Below are positions 35,901 to 47,000 of a stretch of DNA of 64,000 bases, piece after piece. The DNA is taken from the NCBI GenBank assembly GCA_016648135.1, contig JADDOH010005152.1:37479-101478 (forward strand), in the 5' to 3' direction. Each line of letters begins with the position of its first letter. Within the stretch, counting starts at the first letter, position 1. The DNA is from Agrypnia vestita. Its lineage: Eukaryota > Arthropoda > Insecta > Trichoptera > Phryganeidae. The notes beneath the pieces are model-generated. The model saw only the letters and a list, made by a program, of their open reading frames with translations, searched no databases and was not told the origin of the DNA. Both the position numbers and the translations under genes were made by a program.

Positions 35901-38900
35901 AGACTCGTAAATAGGTGTTAGCTGGTGATTGGCCTGATTTGAAAACATGATAGAAATTAACCAATGAGATCTTTGGTGGAGGGGGAAGCTTCGAGAAGGA
36001 ATTTCCGATGAAAAAAGTTTATAAGTAGGTGTTGGAGCGTTAACTCGGGGGTTTTTTGGAGGGTTTTCAACCGATAGGCCACGCTGGTTTCGTTTGTTTC
36101 GCGCGTTTTTACGGTATCTGAGATATAATTTCCAAAGCAATTTGTTTCGGTATTTGACAATCAGTTACGAAAGCATCCAAATTCATCGCTGTTATAGTGT
36201 CAAAATGTCAGTATTAAAATATAGGAGTATTACAAATGCCTGCGTTTTGCCGCATTTTCGAAAGATAAACAAAATTTTAGCTGTTATGACGCCATCATAC
36301 AAGCGTCAATATAGAGCGAAATAATTAACGTCTGGTTTATAGTCGAAATTTAGGGATGCGTTACTTAGTCTTGTGCTTCGATTGCTTTAAAATCATTTTT
36401 GAATTTAAATCGGGATCTCATTATTGGAATAAAGACAGTTAGGATTCTTTTAAATGTATTTATAACCATCGAGAGAATGAAGAAGAGATATGTGCCAAAT
36501 GGGAAGTTGGAGGAACAAGATTCACACTTATGCATAGTCTGGAGGAAGGGCCTTCTGAGCTACGGATTCAAGCCACTACAAGATTTCAGGATGAGTACCT
36601 TTTAGTCTATATAATAGTATTGTTAAACTGTTTCTAAATGTTCTAAAATTTTTCTAAAGCAAGTTTATCTACAGTTAATATCGAAGTAGGCAGTATTTTC
36701 TTAGGAAAGATACATATTTAATTTCATTAAGCATAATTCAAATCATTTGAAAGAGGATTTAAAATAAAGTCGGATTTGGTTGTTTTGAGATTGCGTCGTT
36801 CAACCCCTGGGAGAAAGAATAATCCATATATAATGATTTCGAGTAACAAAATTATGACGATATTTTAGATTCATTATAAATAATGCAGTTAGGATTGATA
36901 TAGCATGACTCATCTTGCGATGGCATCGTTCAGTTTTGGTGGAAGCAAGCATGGAGTATAAAGACCATGATATACGTCCGACAATGGGTTTATAGACTCG
37001 TAAATAGGTGTTAGCTCGTGATTGGCCTGATTTGAAAACATGATAGAAATTAACCAATGAGATCTTTGGTGGAGGGGGAAGCTTCGAGAAGGAATTTCCG
37101 ATGAAAAAAGTTTATAAGTAGGTGTTGGAGCGTTAACTCGAGAGTTTTTTGGAGGGTTTTCAACCGATAGGCCACGCTGGTTTCGTTTGTTTCGCGCGTT
37201 TTTACGGTATCTGAGATATAATTTCCAAAGCAATTTGTTTCGGTATTTGACAATCAGTTACGAAAGCATCCAAATTCATCGCTGTTATAGTGTCAAAATG
37301 TCAGTATTAAAATACAGGAGTATTACAAATGCCTGCGTTTTGCCGCATTTTCGAAAGATAAACAAAATTTTAGCTGTTATGACGCCATCATACAAGCGTC
37401 AATATAGAGCGAAATAATTAACGTCTGGTTTATAGTCGAAATTTAGGGATGCGTTACTTAGTCTTGTGCTTCGATTGCTTTAAAATCATTTTTGAATTTA
37501 AATCGGGATCTCATTATTGGAATAAAGACAGTTAGGATTCTTTTAAATGTATTTATAACCATCGAGAGAATGAAGAAGAGATATGTGCCAAATGGGAAGT
37601 TGGAGGAACAAGATTCACACTTATGCAGAGTCTGGAGGAAGGGCCTTCTGAGCTACGGATTCAAGCCACTACAAGATTTCAGGATGAGTACCTTTTAGTC
37701 TATATAATAGTATTGTTAAACTGTTTCTAAATGTTCTAAAATTTTTCTAAAGCAAGTTTATCTACAGTTAATATCGAAGTAGGCAGTATTTTCTTAGGAA
37801 AGATACATATTTAATTTCATTAAGCATAATTCAAATCATTTGAAAGAGGATTTAAAATAAAGTCGGATTTGGTTGTTTTGAGATTGCGTCGTTCAACCCC
37901 TGGGAGAAAGAATAATCCATATATAATGATTTCGAGTAACAAAATTATGACGATATTTTAGATTCATTATAAATAATGCAGTTAGGATTGATATAGCATG
38001 ACTCATCTTGCGATGGCATCGTTCAGTTTTGGTGGAAGCAAGCATGGAGTATAAAGACCATGATATACGTCCGACAATGGGTTTATAGACTCGTAAATAG
38101 GTGTTAGCTCGTGATTGGCCTGATTTGAAAACATGATAGAAATTAACCAATGAGATCTTTGGTGGAGGGGGAAGCTTCGAGAAGGAATTTCCGATGAAAA
38201 AAGTTTATAAGTAGGTGTTGGAGCGTTAACTCGAGAGTTTTTTTTGGAGGGTTTTCAACCGATAGGCCACGCTGGTTTCGTTTGTTTCGCGCGTTTTTAC
38301 GGTATCTGAGATATAATTTCCAAAGCAATTGTTTCGGTATTTGACAATCAGTTACGAAAGCATCCAAATTCATCGCAGTTATAGTGTCAAAATGTCAGTA
38401 TTAAAATATAGGAGTATTACAAATGCCCGCGTTTTGCCGCATTTTCGAAAGATAAACAAAATTTTAGCTGTTATGACGCCATCATACAAGCGTCAATATA
38501 GAGCGAAATAATTAACGTCTGGTTTATAGTCGAAATTTAGGGATGCGTTACTTAGTCTTGTGCTTCGATTGCTTTAAAATCATTTTTGAATTTAAATCGG
38601 GATCTCATTATTGGAATAAATACAGTTAGGATTATTTTAAATGTATTTATAACCATCGAGAGAATGAAGAAGAGATATGTGCCAAATGGGAAGTTGGAGG
38701 AACAAGATTCACACTTATGCAGAGTCTGGAGGAAGGGCCTTCTGAGCTACGGATTCAAGCCACTACAAGATTTCAGGATGAGTACCTTTTAGTCTATATA
38801 ATAGTATTGTTAAACTGTTTCTAAATGTTCTAAAATTTTTCTAAAGCAAGTTTATCTACAGTTAATATCGAAGTAGGCAGTATTTTCTTAGGAAAGATAC

Positions 38901-39180
38901 ATATTTAATTTCATTAAGCATAATTCAAATCATTTGAAAGAGGATTTAAAATATAGTCGGATTTGGTTGTTTTGAGATTGCGTCGTTCAACCCCTGGGAG
39001 ATAGAATAATCCATATATAATGATTTCGAGTAACAAAATTATGACGATATTTTAGATTCATTATAAATAATGCAGTTAGGATTGATATAGCATGACTCAT
39101 CTTGCGATGGCATCGTTCAGTTTTGGTGGAAGCAAGCATGGAGTATAAAGACCATGATATACGTCCGACAATGGGTTTAT
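35901..39180 (+). repeat. Three tandem 1,093-bp units
   Basis: Units start at AGACTCGTAAATAGGTGTTA at 35901, 36994 and 38087, exactly 1,093 bp apart; the third is 1,094 bp. Identity is very high. Units 1 and 2 share variants (AAAGACAGTTAGGATTC), while unit 3 shares AATACAGTTAGGATTAT with the solitary unit at 50976-52069. Each unit has two CCAAT-type boxes and a TATAAG, then a + strand frame of 68 codons (36399, 37492, 38586) reading MKKRYVPNGKLEEQDSHLC in its second half. Its last 175 bp (from ATAATCCATATATAATGATT) recur again in each flanking arm. Confidence 0.92.
35928..36050 (+). promoter_or_regulatory. Promoter-like CCAAT/TATA cluster in tandem unit 1
   Basis: ATTGG (35928) and CCAAT (35961) face each other about 30 bp apart. 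GCTTCGAGAAGGAATTTCC and TATAAG (36020-36025) follow, and ATCAGTT further down resembles an arthropod initiator. The same set is in units 2, 3 and the copy at 50976. The layout resembles pol II promoters of histone- or heat-shock-like genes, but no such gene follows. Inference only. Confidence 0.3.
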
Positions 39181-39299
39181 AAGTAAGGCTTTATTCCTAA
39201 AAAGGAAACTGCCCGAAATAACTCATTAGGTATGACGTTTGGTCCGAAGTCTGTGTTGTTGACCCCCGGAATTAGTTCGGCGTGATTTCTGATGGATCA

Positions 39300-42200
39300 G
39301 TTATACTAGAACAAACAAGAGTTATCGTAGGGATGCCTTCAGCATCAGGAGTGCGTGAAGGCAGATAGAATAATCCATATATATTGATTTCGAGTAACAA
39401 AATTATGACGATATTTTAGATTCATTATAAATAATGCAGTTAGGATTGAAATAACATGACTCGTCTTGCGATGGCATCGTTCAGTTTTGGTGGTAGCAAG
39501 CATGGAGTATAAAGACCATGATATACGTCCGACAATGGGTTTATAAGTAAGGCTTTATTCCTAAAAGGGACCACTGCCCGAAATAACTCATTAGGTATGA
39601 CGTTTGGTCCGAAGTCTGTGTTGTTGACCCCCGGAATTAGTTCGGCGTGATTTCTGATGGATCATGGAGTGGAAAAAGACAAGAACCAATCCATTTTAAT
39701 CCCATTAGACGTAATTCAAATCATTTGAACGCAAGAGAGGGGGCGAATGAAGTGGGTTGATTGTTTTGGGTTTGCCCCGCTTCTTGCCAAGGAGACGTTC
39801 AATCATGAGGACAAAAATCCATAATTACGTGCATATTCCCTATATATAAAGAACTAGTTCTAACTAGGGAATTTCAAGAAGTACAGATGGGTCATTCCTC
39901 AATGGGTCGAAATTACGCCTGTACTTGATTGAAGGAAGAATCTTCTAGGTGAGAGCGCTGTGATTGCGAAATAATTCATTCTGACTTATATGAACGGGAG
40001 GGAGAGAAAGTGAATCGGGTTATTAATTATGCGCAACCGATTCAGGATACACCCCTGAATATTGCGATTTCGTTCGGACGTTAAATTTTGCTTCAACGAT
40101 ATTTGAAATAAAGTATTCCCGTTATCTACACGAATTATTTTGCTCAGATAACTCGTTTAATTATTGTATAAATATAGTCACATGGTCATAGGAAGTTGGT
40201 GAGGTAGATTTATTCACTACGCTTTGGATATCTATGAATGTATTGACACATGGTTAATATGTTCTGTTCACGTGGAATGTTCCATTGGTTAAACATACTT
40301 GTCTTCATTCTACGAGGAGGAATTCACATTTTCAATTACCAAGAAATTATCTTTATACTCCACAGAGGATAAATTGCAATAATCAGCTTTAAACTAATAA
40401 CCAAGATTCTTTTAGACGCAAGGACCCCTAAAAAGAATTAGGTGCCACTATTAATATCTTCCAACTTAATCTTTAGACGCAAGTGATCCCTAAAGTTTTG
40501 GTATACCTTGGATTTACATTTTCTCCGGAATGCTGACGATTTGTCGAGGCAATGGAACATACTACGTGACTATATCAAGATTTAGCTTCGGATTGTTTAT
40601 CAAGGTAAAGGAAACGCCAGAGAAAATGTATAGAAGGAAGTTTTTCATGGCCATTAAAGGGGCGGGCCGATGGGGCCCCTTTAGCGCGGAAACCGAGGAT
40701 ATGTCATTACCCACGGACATCAATCCTCCTTTCCATAGATTCATTTTTAAACTTGTTAAATAAATTCCTAACGAGAAAAGTGAAGTACTGTTAGCGACAG
40801 ACACCACATACTCGGAAGTAGACCTATTTTCAAATTATTAGACTCTCGGTTTGCAGATAAATACAGTTTCTACCAAGATAATCAATCCTGAGGCGAATCA
40901 CTGAAACAATCTGATTATGTGTTTTTCTCCAAACTATAAATTGTATATAGAAGCAACCAACAAAAGTAAGCAAATTTAAAAACAAAATGATATGTAAATG
41001 TGCTTTTCTTTCAGATATTATTCGTTTCTGTTATGGTTAGTTATTCCAGTAAATGGAAACTCCAAACAATAAATTTTATACGTATTGTAGTCAAGTCCGA
41101 GCTAAAATTATAAGTATATTATTATCTTTGTATGTGTTAATATAGAATTTCCAACACGTTTTCTGAAATATTTGGGTTGCCACGTGCGTCACAATAGAGG
41201 GGGAGTTATAGACTAAAGACGTTATCACGAGCCAATAACTTCGACGTTTCTATGGTAATTGAGTGAGAGTATAGTGATTTATTTATTTATAAATTAGGAA
41301 AAAAACGACATCATGAGCCATTTAATAAATAATCGAGTATAGAGACATATCCTGGTAAACTAGGATAAACGCCATTAGTATTTGCATTTAGAATGAAACT
41401 TGCGAGAACTTAATAGGATTTTGATATTAATTAAACATCGATAAGAGACATTACGACCGCATTGCGTTCTTACAAAATAATCCTTTCAGTTCATTCAAAA
41501 CGGATAATTCTAACCTTTTATCTACGTAGAAGAAACTCATAGGTTATTATCTATTTTATAATGTGTATTTCGGAACAGTACGATCGAGATCATTTAGTTT
41601 ACGTATCTGAATTAGAACTTATATTAGATGGTTTATTAATTTCGGTTAGATTCGAAAAAAATTTAGTTGGTAGCTTCGGTTCGGTGAGCCAAGGCTCAAC
41701 CACTTTATACACGGATAGGTCAGGTTTATTACAACTGCAAGACTTAACCGTTTTTGAAATATTTAATAATTATTATGGTACGGCAGAATTCCAAAAAATC
41801 ACAACACCACTATATAGTCGAAATCATAGAAAAAATAAGCAATATATTAATTCACTACTGGACTACTCGCACACAAGGACACAAATTATTGCGTGCAAAA
41901 GTTCAATACTTAACACTAATAATATAGTTTTTTGATTAAACAACTACAAAACAACCAAAAATCATAAATGTGCTTCGTTAATTCAATTTTTATTTTTATT
42001 CTACGTTAATTTTAATTCATATAAAATTAAGAAATATGTTTTTCTGTGTTTTCTGTTATCTTGTTAAATGAACACAAGATAAATAGAACTAACTGATCAA
42101 CTTTGTTTATAGTAAGAATTTATTTCAAGCGTAAATTTTTACGAAAACTGGTTGATGGATTGGTGGAATCCATGCTTCAAATGAAAGACTACTATAAACC

Positions 42201-42776
42201 AAATTGGCACAATCGACCTATAGCCTTTTAGGTACAGATATATTAATAAGTAACGAAAGTAAGAATGTTTGTTTTGTATTTGATCTTGAAAAAATAACAA
42301 TAATTTGTGGATTAAACGTGTAAATAGTTCATTTAGATAATTAAAATTAAAAAGAAGAACATATTGAACCGAATCCTTTTGGCTCGGGCGTAGTCCTTTG
42401 AACTTTGAACCGGTTCGTGGTTTCTGGAACAACCTCCGACCTTCGATTCTTACTACATATTCAATTATTCATACATATTCCTAAAAACCGCCAGCAGCTT
42501 ACGTCATATTAAAATCGTGTTTTCATGTACCGTTATAAAATATTCGCACTATAATATTAGTAATTGTGAATCCATCAAGCCGCTGAAATGATTAAGCCAT
42601 GTATTCACTAGGGGACAAATTGTCCCTCAACAGCACGCGCGGCATAGAGTCTACGTGACATTGCAACGTCGTGCACTGTTCCGCCACGTCGCGCACAACA
42701 TAGCGCGGCATTTCTACGTGCCGTGGCAACGTTGCCATGCGCACGGTACCCGAGCGTACTCACTGCAACATTCCGA
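39300..42776 (+). repeat. Right arm of the large inverted duplication
   Basis: This is the reverse complement of 32175-35694. It runs from the AGTTATACTAGAAC/GCATCAGGAGTGCG junction through an internal second copy of the unit's last 175 bp (39364-39541), and ends inside the MITE piece at 42595-42776. The stretch 39181 to about 41730 is also present, in direct order, at 52070-54634. Frames of 77 codons (40530-40763), 124 codons (41561-41935, +) and 97 codons (42139-42432, -) occur, none recognised. Confidence 0.85.
42595..42776. mobile_element. Truncated Harbinger-like MITE, copy 3
   Basis: Begins AGCCATGTATTCACTAGGGG after TTA and matches copy 1 up to ACTGCAACATTCCG, then stops abruptly. It is the mirror of the right-hand end of copy 2, so it came with the inverted duplication rather than by its own insertion. 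Confidence 0.85.
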
Positions 42777-43006
42777 CCTTTTATCTACGTAGAGATACTT
42801 ATAGGTTATTATCTATTTTATAATGTGTATTTCGGAACAGTACGATCGAGATCAGTAAGAGTATTTTAGTTTGCGTATCTGAATTAGAACTTATATTAGA
42901 TGGTTTATTAATTTCGGTTAGATTCGAAAAAAATTTAGTTGGTAGCTTCGGTTCGGTGAGCCAAGGCTCAACCACTTTATACACGGTTAGGTCAGGTTTA
43001 TCACAG
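42777..43006 (+). repeat. Detached fragment of the repeat family
   Basis: ACCTTTTATCTACGTAGAGA onwards matches 54411-54636 and, less well, 41518-41730. It contains a local hairpin (GGTTCGGTGAGCCAAGGCTC region). It ends at CAGGTTTATCACA, the same point at which the other copies diverge. Confidence 0.8.
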
Positions 43007-44091
43007 TTGCGCCGTGACCAGGAGAGAAAACGTTGTAAAAGTTGGAAAATGGTTCTAAATTTATTAGTGTTTCGCTCCCGTAATTGGGCCTCTTGGCCTG
43101 TGGAAACGAAAAATAAAAATAATAAAAAATTATAAATTAAATTTGAAAAAAATATTTGATATTCCTACGTGTCCTGTATCTAGCCATGGAACAGCATTAC
43201 GCGACATTCCACGGTCGAGTTTCAAAATGGCGGACTCGGCCGAAGTAGACACATTGTATGAAATTCAAGTTCTAAACTCAGTTCTAATCACTTCTAGTTT
43301 GTTCTAAAAAGAATATGGTTTCTGAAATATAAACAGACATATTCTATCGAAGAAAGAATTTTGTGTGATGTTGGGCGATATATTGATTGAAACACAAATG
43401 TTTCTTTGGAATCTTTCTATGTTTATCGCGGATTCGATTGTGTCGAGTTATTTTGACAATTTTTTCGCATTCTTATGTAAGAATAATAAATTCATTAATG
43501 GTTGGAATATGTTTGTACCATCTGGAAAATGTGCCGTAGGCATAATTTCAAAAAAAAAGTTTAAAATTGAAGAAAAAAAACAGTGAATGACGCGGTATAC
43601 TTGAATATTAAATATAGTACGTCGACATAAATAAATAGTTCACGTTAGTTAAAATTGAAATCCAATAAAATTTATTTATTTGCATTTTTCATGTATGATC
43701 ATACTACATAACTTAATTATTAGATATTGATTAAGAGACCTTTCGCTTTCTGACAGATAGAATAAATAAATTAGTTAGCTTTAAAGGAAACTCTTGGATT
43801 GAGAGAGAAATTGTTCTAGAAGCGCGGGCAGTTGTCCAAGTATTATAGCACTGTTGCGAGGCCGTGTGTTTCAAAATGGCCGACAACCGATATTCGAATA
43901 TTACAAATAATTTAAATAAATTGTTCAATATAGATTTCAACATTATACTCGGTTATAATGTTGAGAAAAAAAACTTGTTCGAACAGAATACTGAAATACA
44001 GATATTGAGATAACTGTCAGCTTATTTATATGCGAGACTTTAGAGTATTTTCTATAATTTAACTTTGAGCTGTTTGTAGATTTAAATATTA
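43007..44091. other. Segment between repeat fragment and Helitron end, unassigned
   Basis: GTTGCGCCGTGACCAGGAGA at 43005 resembles a retrotransposon primer-binding/leader region, but no LTR pair or gag is seen. Two short frames start in the same context, TTTCAAAATGGCGGAC (about 43229) and TTTCAAAATGGCCGAC (about 43875, 45 codons). A 73-codon frame lies at 43365-43586. None has a recognisable domain. Confidence 0.3.
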
Positions 44092-44375
44092 CTAGCAGGA
44101 AAGCAATCGGCTTCGCCGATTGCTTACTGCTAGGCCCTGCGGGCGGCTATTGTGGCCGCTTCGCGGCCAATGACGGCCGCTCCGCGGCCAGCCATGGCCG
44201 CTGCGCGGCCAATTGTGTTTGCTGTGCAGCAAACACAATTGTTTACCTATGCCAACGTCAGCCGCTTCGCGGCCAATTGTATCTGGGAAATTTCCATCTT
44301 TGCTATTGTGGCCGCTTCGCGGCCAATGACGGTCGTCCCGCGGCCAATTGTGTTTGCTCTGCAACAAACACAATT
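44092..44375 (-). repeat. Cluster of GC-rich palindromes at the Helitron 3' end
   Basis: Repeats of the type GGCCGCTTCGCGGCCAAT occur at about 44154, 44174, 44196, 44262, 44308 and 44332. Two larger palindromes read AATTGTGTTTGCT...AGCAAACACAATT (44212-44240 and 44345-44374). All can fold into short stable hairpins. The two frames that read through them (NWPRSG repeats on -) are translation artefacts. Confidence 0.85.
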
Positions 44376-44555
44376 GATTTTCTTACTGTTACAAAGTTAA
44401 TAGAATTTGATAATTGGCCGTATTCTGAAGTAAGCGTTAATTCTTTTTTTGTTTATTGACAGTTACTGTATAATATTGTGATGCTGTCAACTCTTGAGTT
44501 TTTAAGTTTGGCTGGTTTAAAAATAATGAATTCATCAACATTGAGGAGAAAAAAA

Positions 44556-44660
44556 TCAGGTTTTAGTGTCTATGGTAGCTGTCAGTGACAGACAAAATTT
44601 CAGTGAAAAAATCAGGTTTTACTGTCTATGGTAGCTGTCAGTGACATACAAAAAATGAAA
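44556..44660. repeat. Two tandem ~53-bp repeats
   Basis: AAAAATCAGGTTTTAGTGTC...GTCAGTGACAGAC is followed by AAAAATCAGGTTTTACTGTC...GTCAGTGACATAC. Each contains the small palindrome CTGTCAGTGACA. It lies inside the Helitron between the helicase remnant and the hairpin cluster. Confidence 0.8.
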
Positions 44661-44789
44661 CAGCTGTCGAATTCTTCTTTGTATTTATTTTTATCGATAA
44701 AATTACAGCGTCTTATTTATTAATAAATTACATATCATTTTAGTTTAATGATTATTGATAAATGAATGTATTTTAAAAATATATCATTT

Positions 44790-46990
44790 TGTAGTCCATT
44801 TCACGACCATCATCTTTAATACTATCCACATAATAAAATGTAAAGATTGGACCTTCTAAACGCCCGAGTACATCTTCGTTAACCAATCGAGCATGTTCAT
44901 TCTTTGGACACAGTATCGCTCGTTTACTCATTAGGGGAACATCCGCTATAGAATGTACTTCATTATATATGCTTTGAACAACATTTTGACTTACACTTTC
45001 ATTTGGAATAAGTACTGATGACGCTTACTTTCCTTCCACAGGAGGCAGCTTTTCATCGCCTAAATCTAAAAGCCACTGTGTAAATGAATTTTCACCTTCT
45101 AAAGCGGGGACATTAGTTTTCAAATTGAAAATAGTAAAATTTTTCCAATGTTGGCTGTTTTTAATAGATGTCGCTACTAACTGACCGCGAGAAGCCCTTC
45201 GAGAAACTGGTAGAATTTGTCTAGTCGCCGCCCAAAATGATTACTTTATTGCCAAAAATATCATTATTACCCATTATATCGCGCAGAGTACGTTCAATTA
45301 TATCTAAAGCTATAACTGGCGCCATCGGCGCTTCATCCCAGATGATACATCAGCTGCACTTATAATTCCACGGTTCTTGGATGTCACTCTGCATGTTGTG
45401 TTATTCTATAAATCAAGAAGTAAATTAAAAGCCATGTGACATGTACGTCCACCCGGTAATAAAATTGCTGATATTCCTGTCCAAGCAACAGATAAAACTT
45501 TCTTAGATCTTCCTCTTCAAGTATGTATAATAGTCTTATAAAGGAACGTTTTACCTGTGCCACCAGGACCGTCAATAAAGAAACATTTTTTTGTTTCAGG
45601 TACATCTGAAATTTTTTACTTAATATACTGTCGAAAGCACAATGTTGTTCTCGATTGAGTTTTCCAGCCATCTCTAACCCTAAAGAACTTTCTAATGCTA
45701 AATTAATATCAACCACTTCATTATAAGTATTGCTGTAATCTGGTCCCGGCAAACCCTGTGATGTGCAAGAAGAATTTTCATTTATTAATGCCTTTTGAAT
45801 ATACAAAAGGGAACAATTTTGTGCAATTTCTGCAGTAGCACCTTGACGACTAAAGTCTTCTGACATCAAATCTTTGAAATCGTTCCACAGCTGCAACGGA
45901 TCTGGTGGGAGGCAATGAATCATTAATAAGACAAATAGGTCGCGAAGAGCTTTGGGCATCATATACGTTGAAGCTTCAGCCATGCAACGCTGCCATTCTC
46001 CAATATCATCGATGAGTCCTAATTCTCGTACTGCATCACGAAATGTAGGAAGTAGACAACCATTAACAGTCCGCAAAGATTCAAAGGACGTAGCGCCAGT
46101 CACTTGTAAAAGAATAAGTCTTAAATGGTATAATTCTATATTTCTAGGAGAAACGGGGGACATGCGACCAATAATCTTGTCCCCGCCACATTGCCTCTTC
46201 TTCCACTGCTTATTGCTAGAAAAAACATAGAAATTAGTTAAATCCTGATACTTAATATTACATGCCTCATTATCTTGTTGGTTAAGTTTAAACCATACAG
46301 TTAATGTTGTATTATTTAAGGCTGTAGAGTCCAACCAAATTCACCTGATGGAAATAACAATGGAAAAACCATCGGATCTAAATGTTTTGATAACATATTA
46401 ATACGCTGCAACTATAGATTCTTCTTCCTCAACCGCTTCTTTCAACCTTTTGTATTGGAGAGCATATGGACTTACACGACGGATGACATTATCAATAGTT
46501 TCCATTATATTTTGTTGACATCTAAGGTTAGACGGATGGCTCATACGTACCCTGACTGCTTCATCCGCATCGTAAACATATAGTTGCGCATATGCCGGCA
46601 CCTCTCCATCACTCTGCAAACTTCTAGACGTTTTATGATATACTTCACCCGAAATTTTTAAACAATAAGGGCCTACACCTGGTATGTCACTTATTTGCAC
46701 TCCGAAAGATGCAAATGCATTAGCACAGTTGTACTGACGAATAAAATCCTTAAAATTTTTAGACTCATTTCAGCATCAAAATGAACCGCTTTGCAATGAT
46801 CTACAGTACTCTCCGTGGCCATGAATTAAAATTGTTAATGGCACATTTAAAATAAGATTTCGCATTTCTTCCTTCAGCATACACTCTTTGCCTAGCATTT
46901 TTACGTTCCCGCTGGTCAGCATTCCTTCTTTCACATTCCTCTTCTGTTATGTTTGACAGTCTACGTCTGGCATTTCTTCATTCATATTGT
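44790..46990 (-). pseudogene. Helitron Rep/helicase-like protein, decayed
   Basis: Pieces of one Helitron protein follow in order along the - strand. First is an R/N/E-rich N-terminus (SNITEEECERRNADQRERKN, about 46940). Then come FASFGVQISDIPGVGPYCLK and the Helitron_like_N block (46398-46730), and HLDPMVFPLLFPSGEFGW (about 46350). NNTTLTVWFKL, GATSFESLRTVNG and MPKALRDLFVLLM follow (45640-46334). After that come the Walker A GPGGTGKT (about 45565, in another frame), the Walker B region IIWDEAPMAPV (about 45325) and ILGGD (about 45235), then helicase C-terminal sequence (44800-45220). The HUH nuclease expected between the FPSGE and NNTTLT blocks is missing, apparently by deletion near 46330. 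Frameshifts near 45610 and 45225 and in-frame stops make it non-functional. Confidence 0.85.
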
Positions 46991-47000
46991 GAACTTGAAT

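Larger units (their letters stand above)
44092..47000 (-). mobile_element. Helitron relic (3' end defined, 5' end not found)
   Basis: On the - strand the element ends with an 11-bp-arm hairpin (AAGCAATCGGC/GCCGATTGCTT, 44101-44125), then TCCTG and CTAG (44092-44095), followed by T. This is a textbook Helitron 3' terminus (hairpin, CTRR, inserted before T). Broken Rep/helicase-like coding sequence on the same strand lies upstream at 44790-46990. The 5' TC end was not identified, so the right boundary is approximate. Confidence 0.75.

Noticed and set aside
36183..36324. Possible histone pseudogene downstream of the CCAAT/TATA cluster in the tandem unit
   Set aside because: The C-terminal peptide SYKRQYRAK only vaguely resembles a histone end, and there is no histone fold sequence or 3' stem-loop.
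35901..39180. CRISPR-like or viral direct-repeat array
   Set aside because: The unit is over 1 kb, identical throughout with no spacers, and lies in an animal genome; no viral proteins were recognised anywhere in the window.
44092..44400. Long frames on both strands (93 and 82 codons) with NWPRSG-like and RFAAN-like repeats
   Set aside because: They are translations of the palindromic Helitron-end repeats, have no independent coding signal and overlap on opposite strands.
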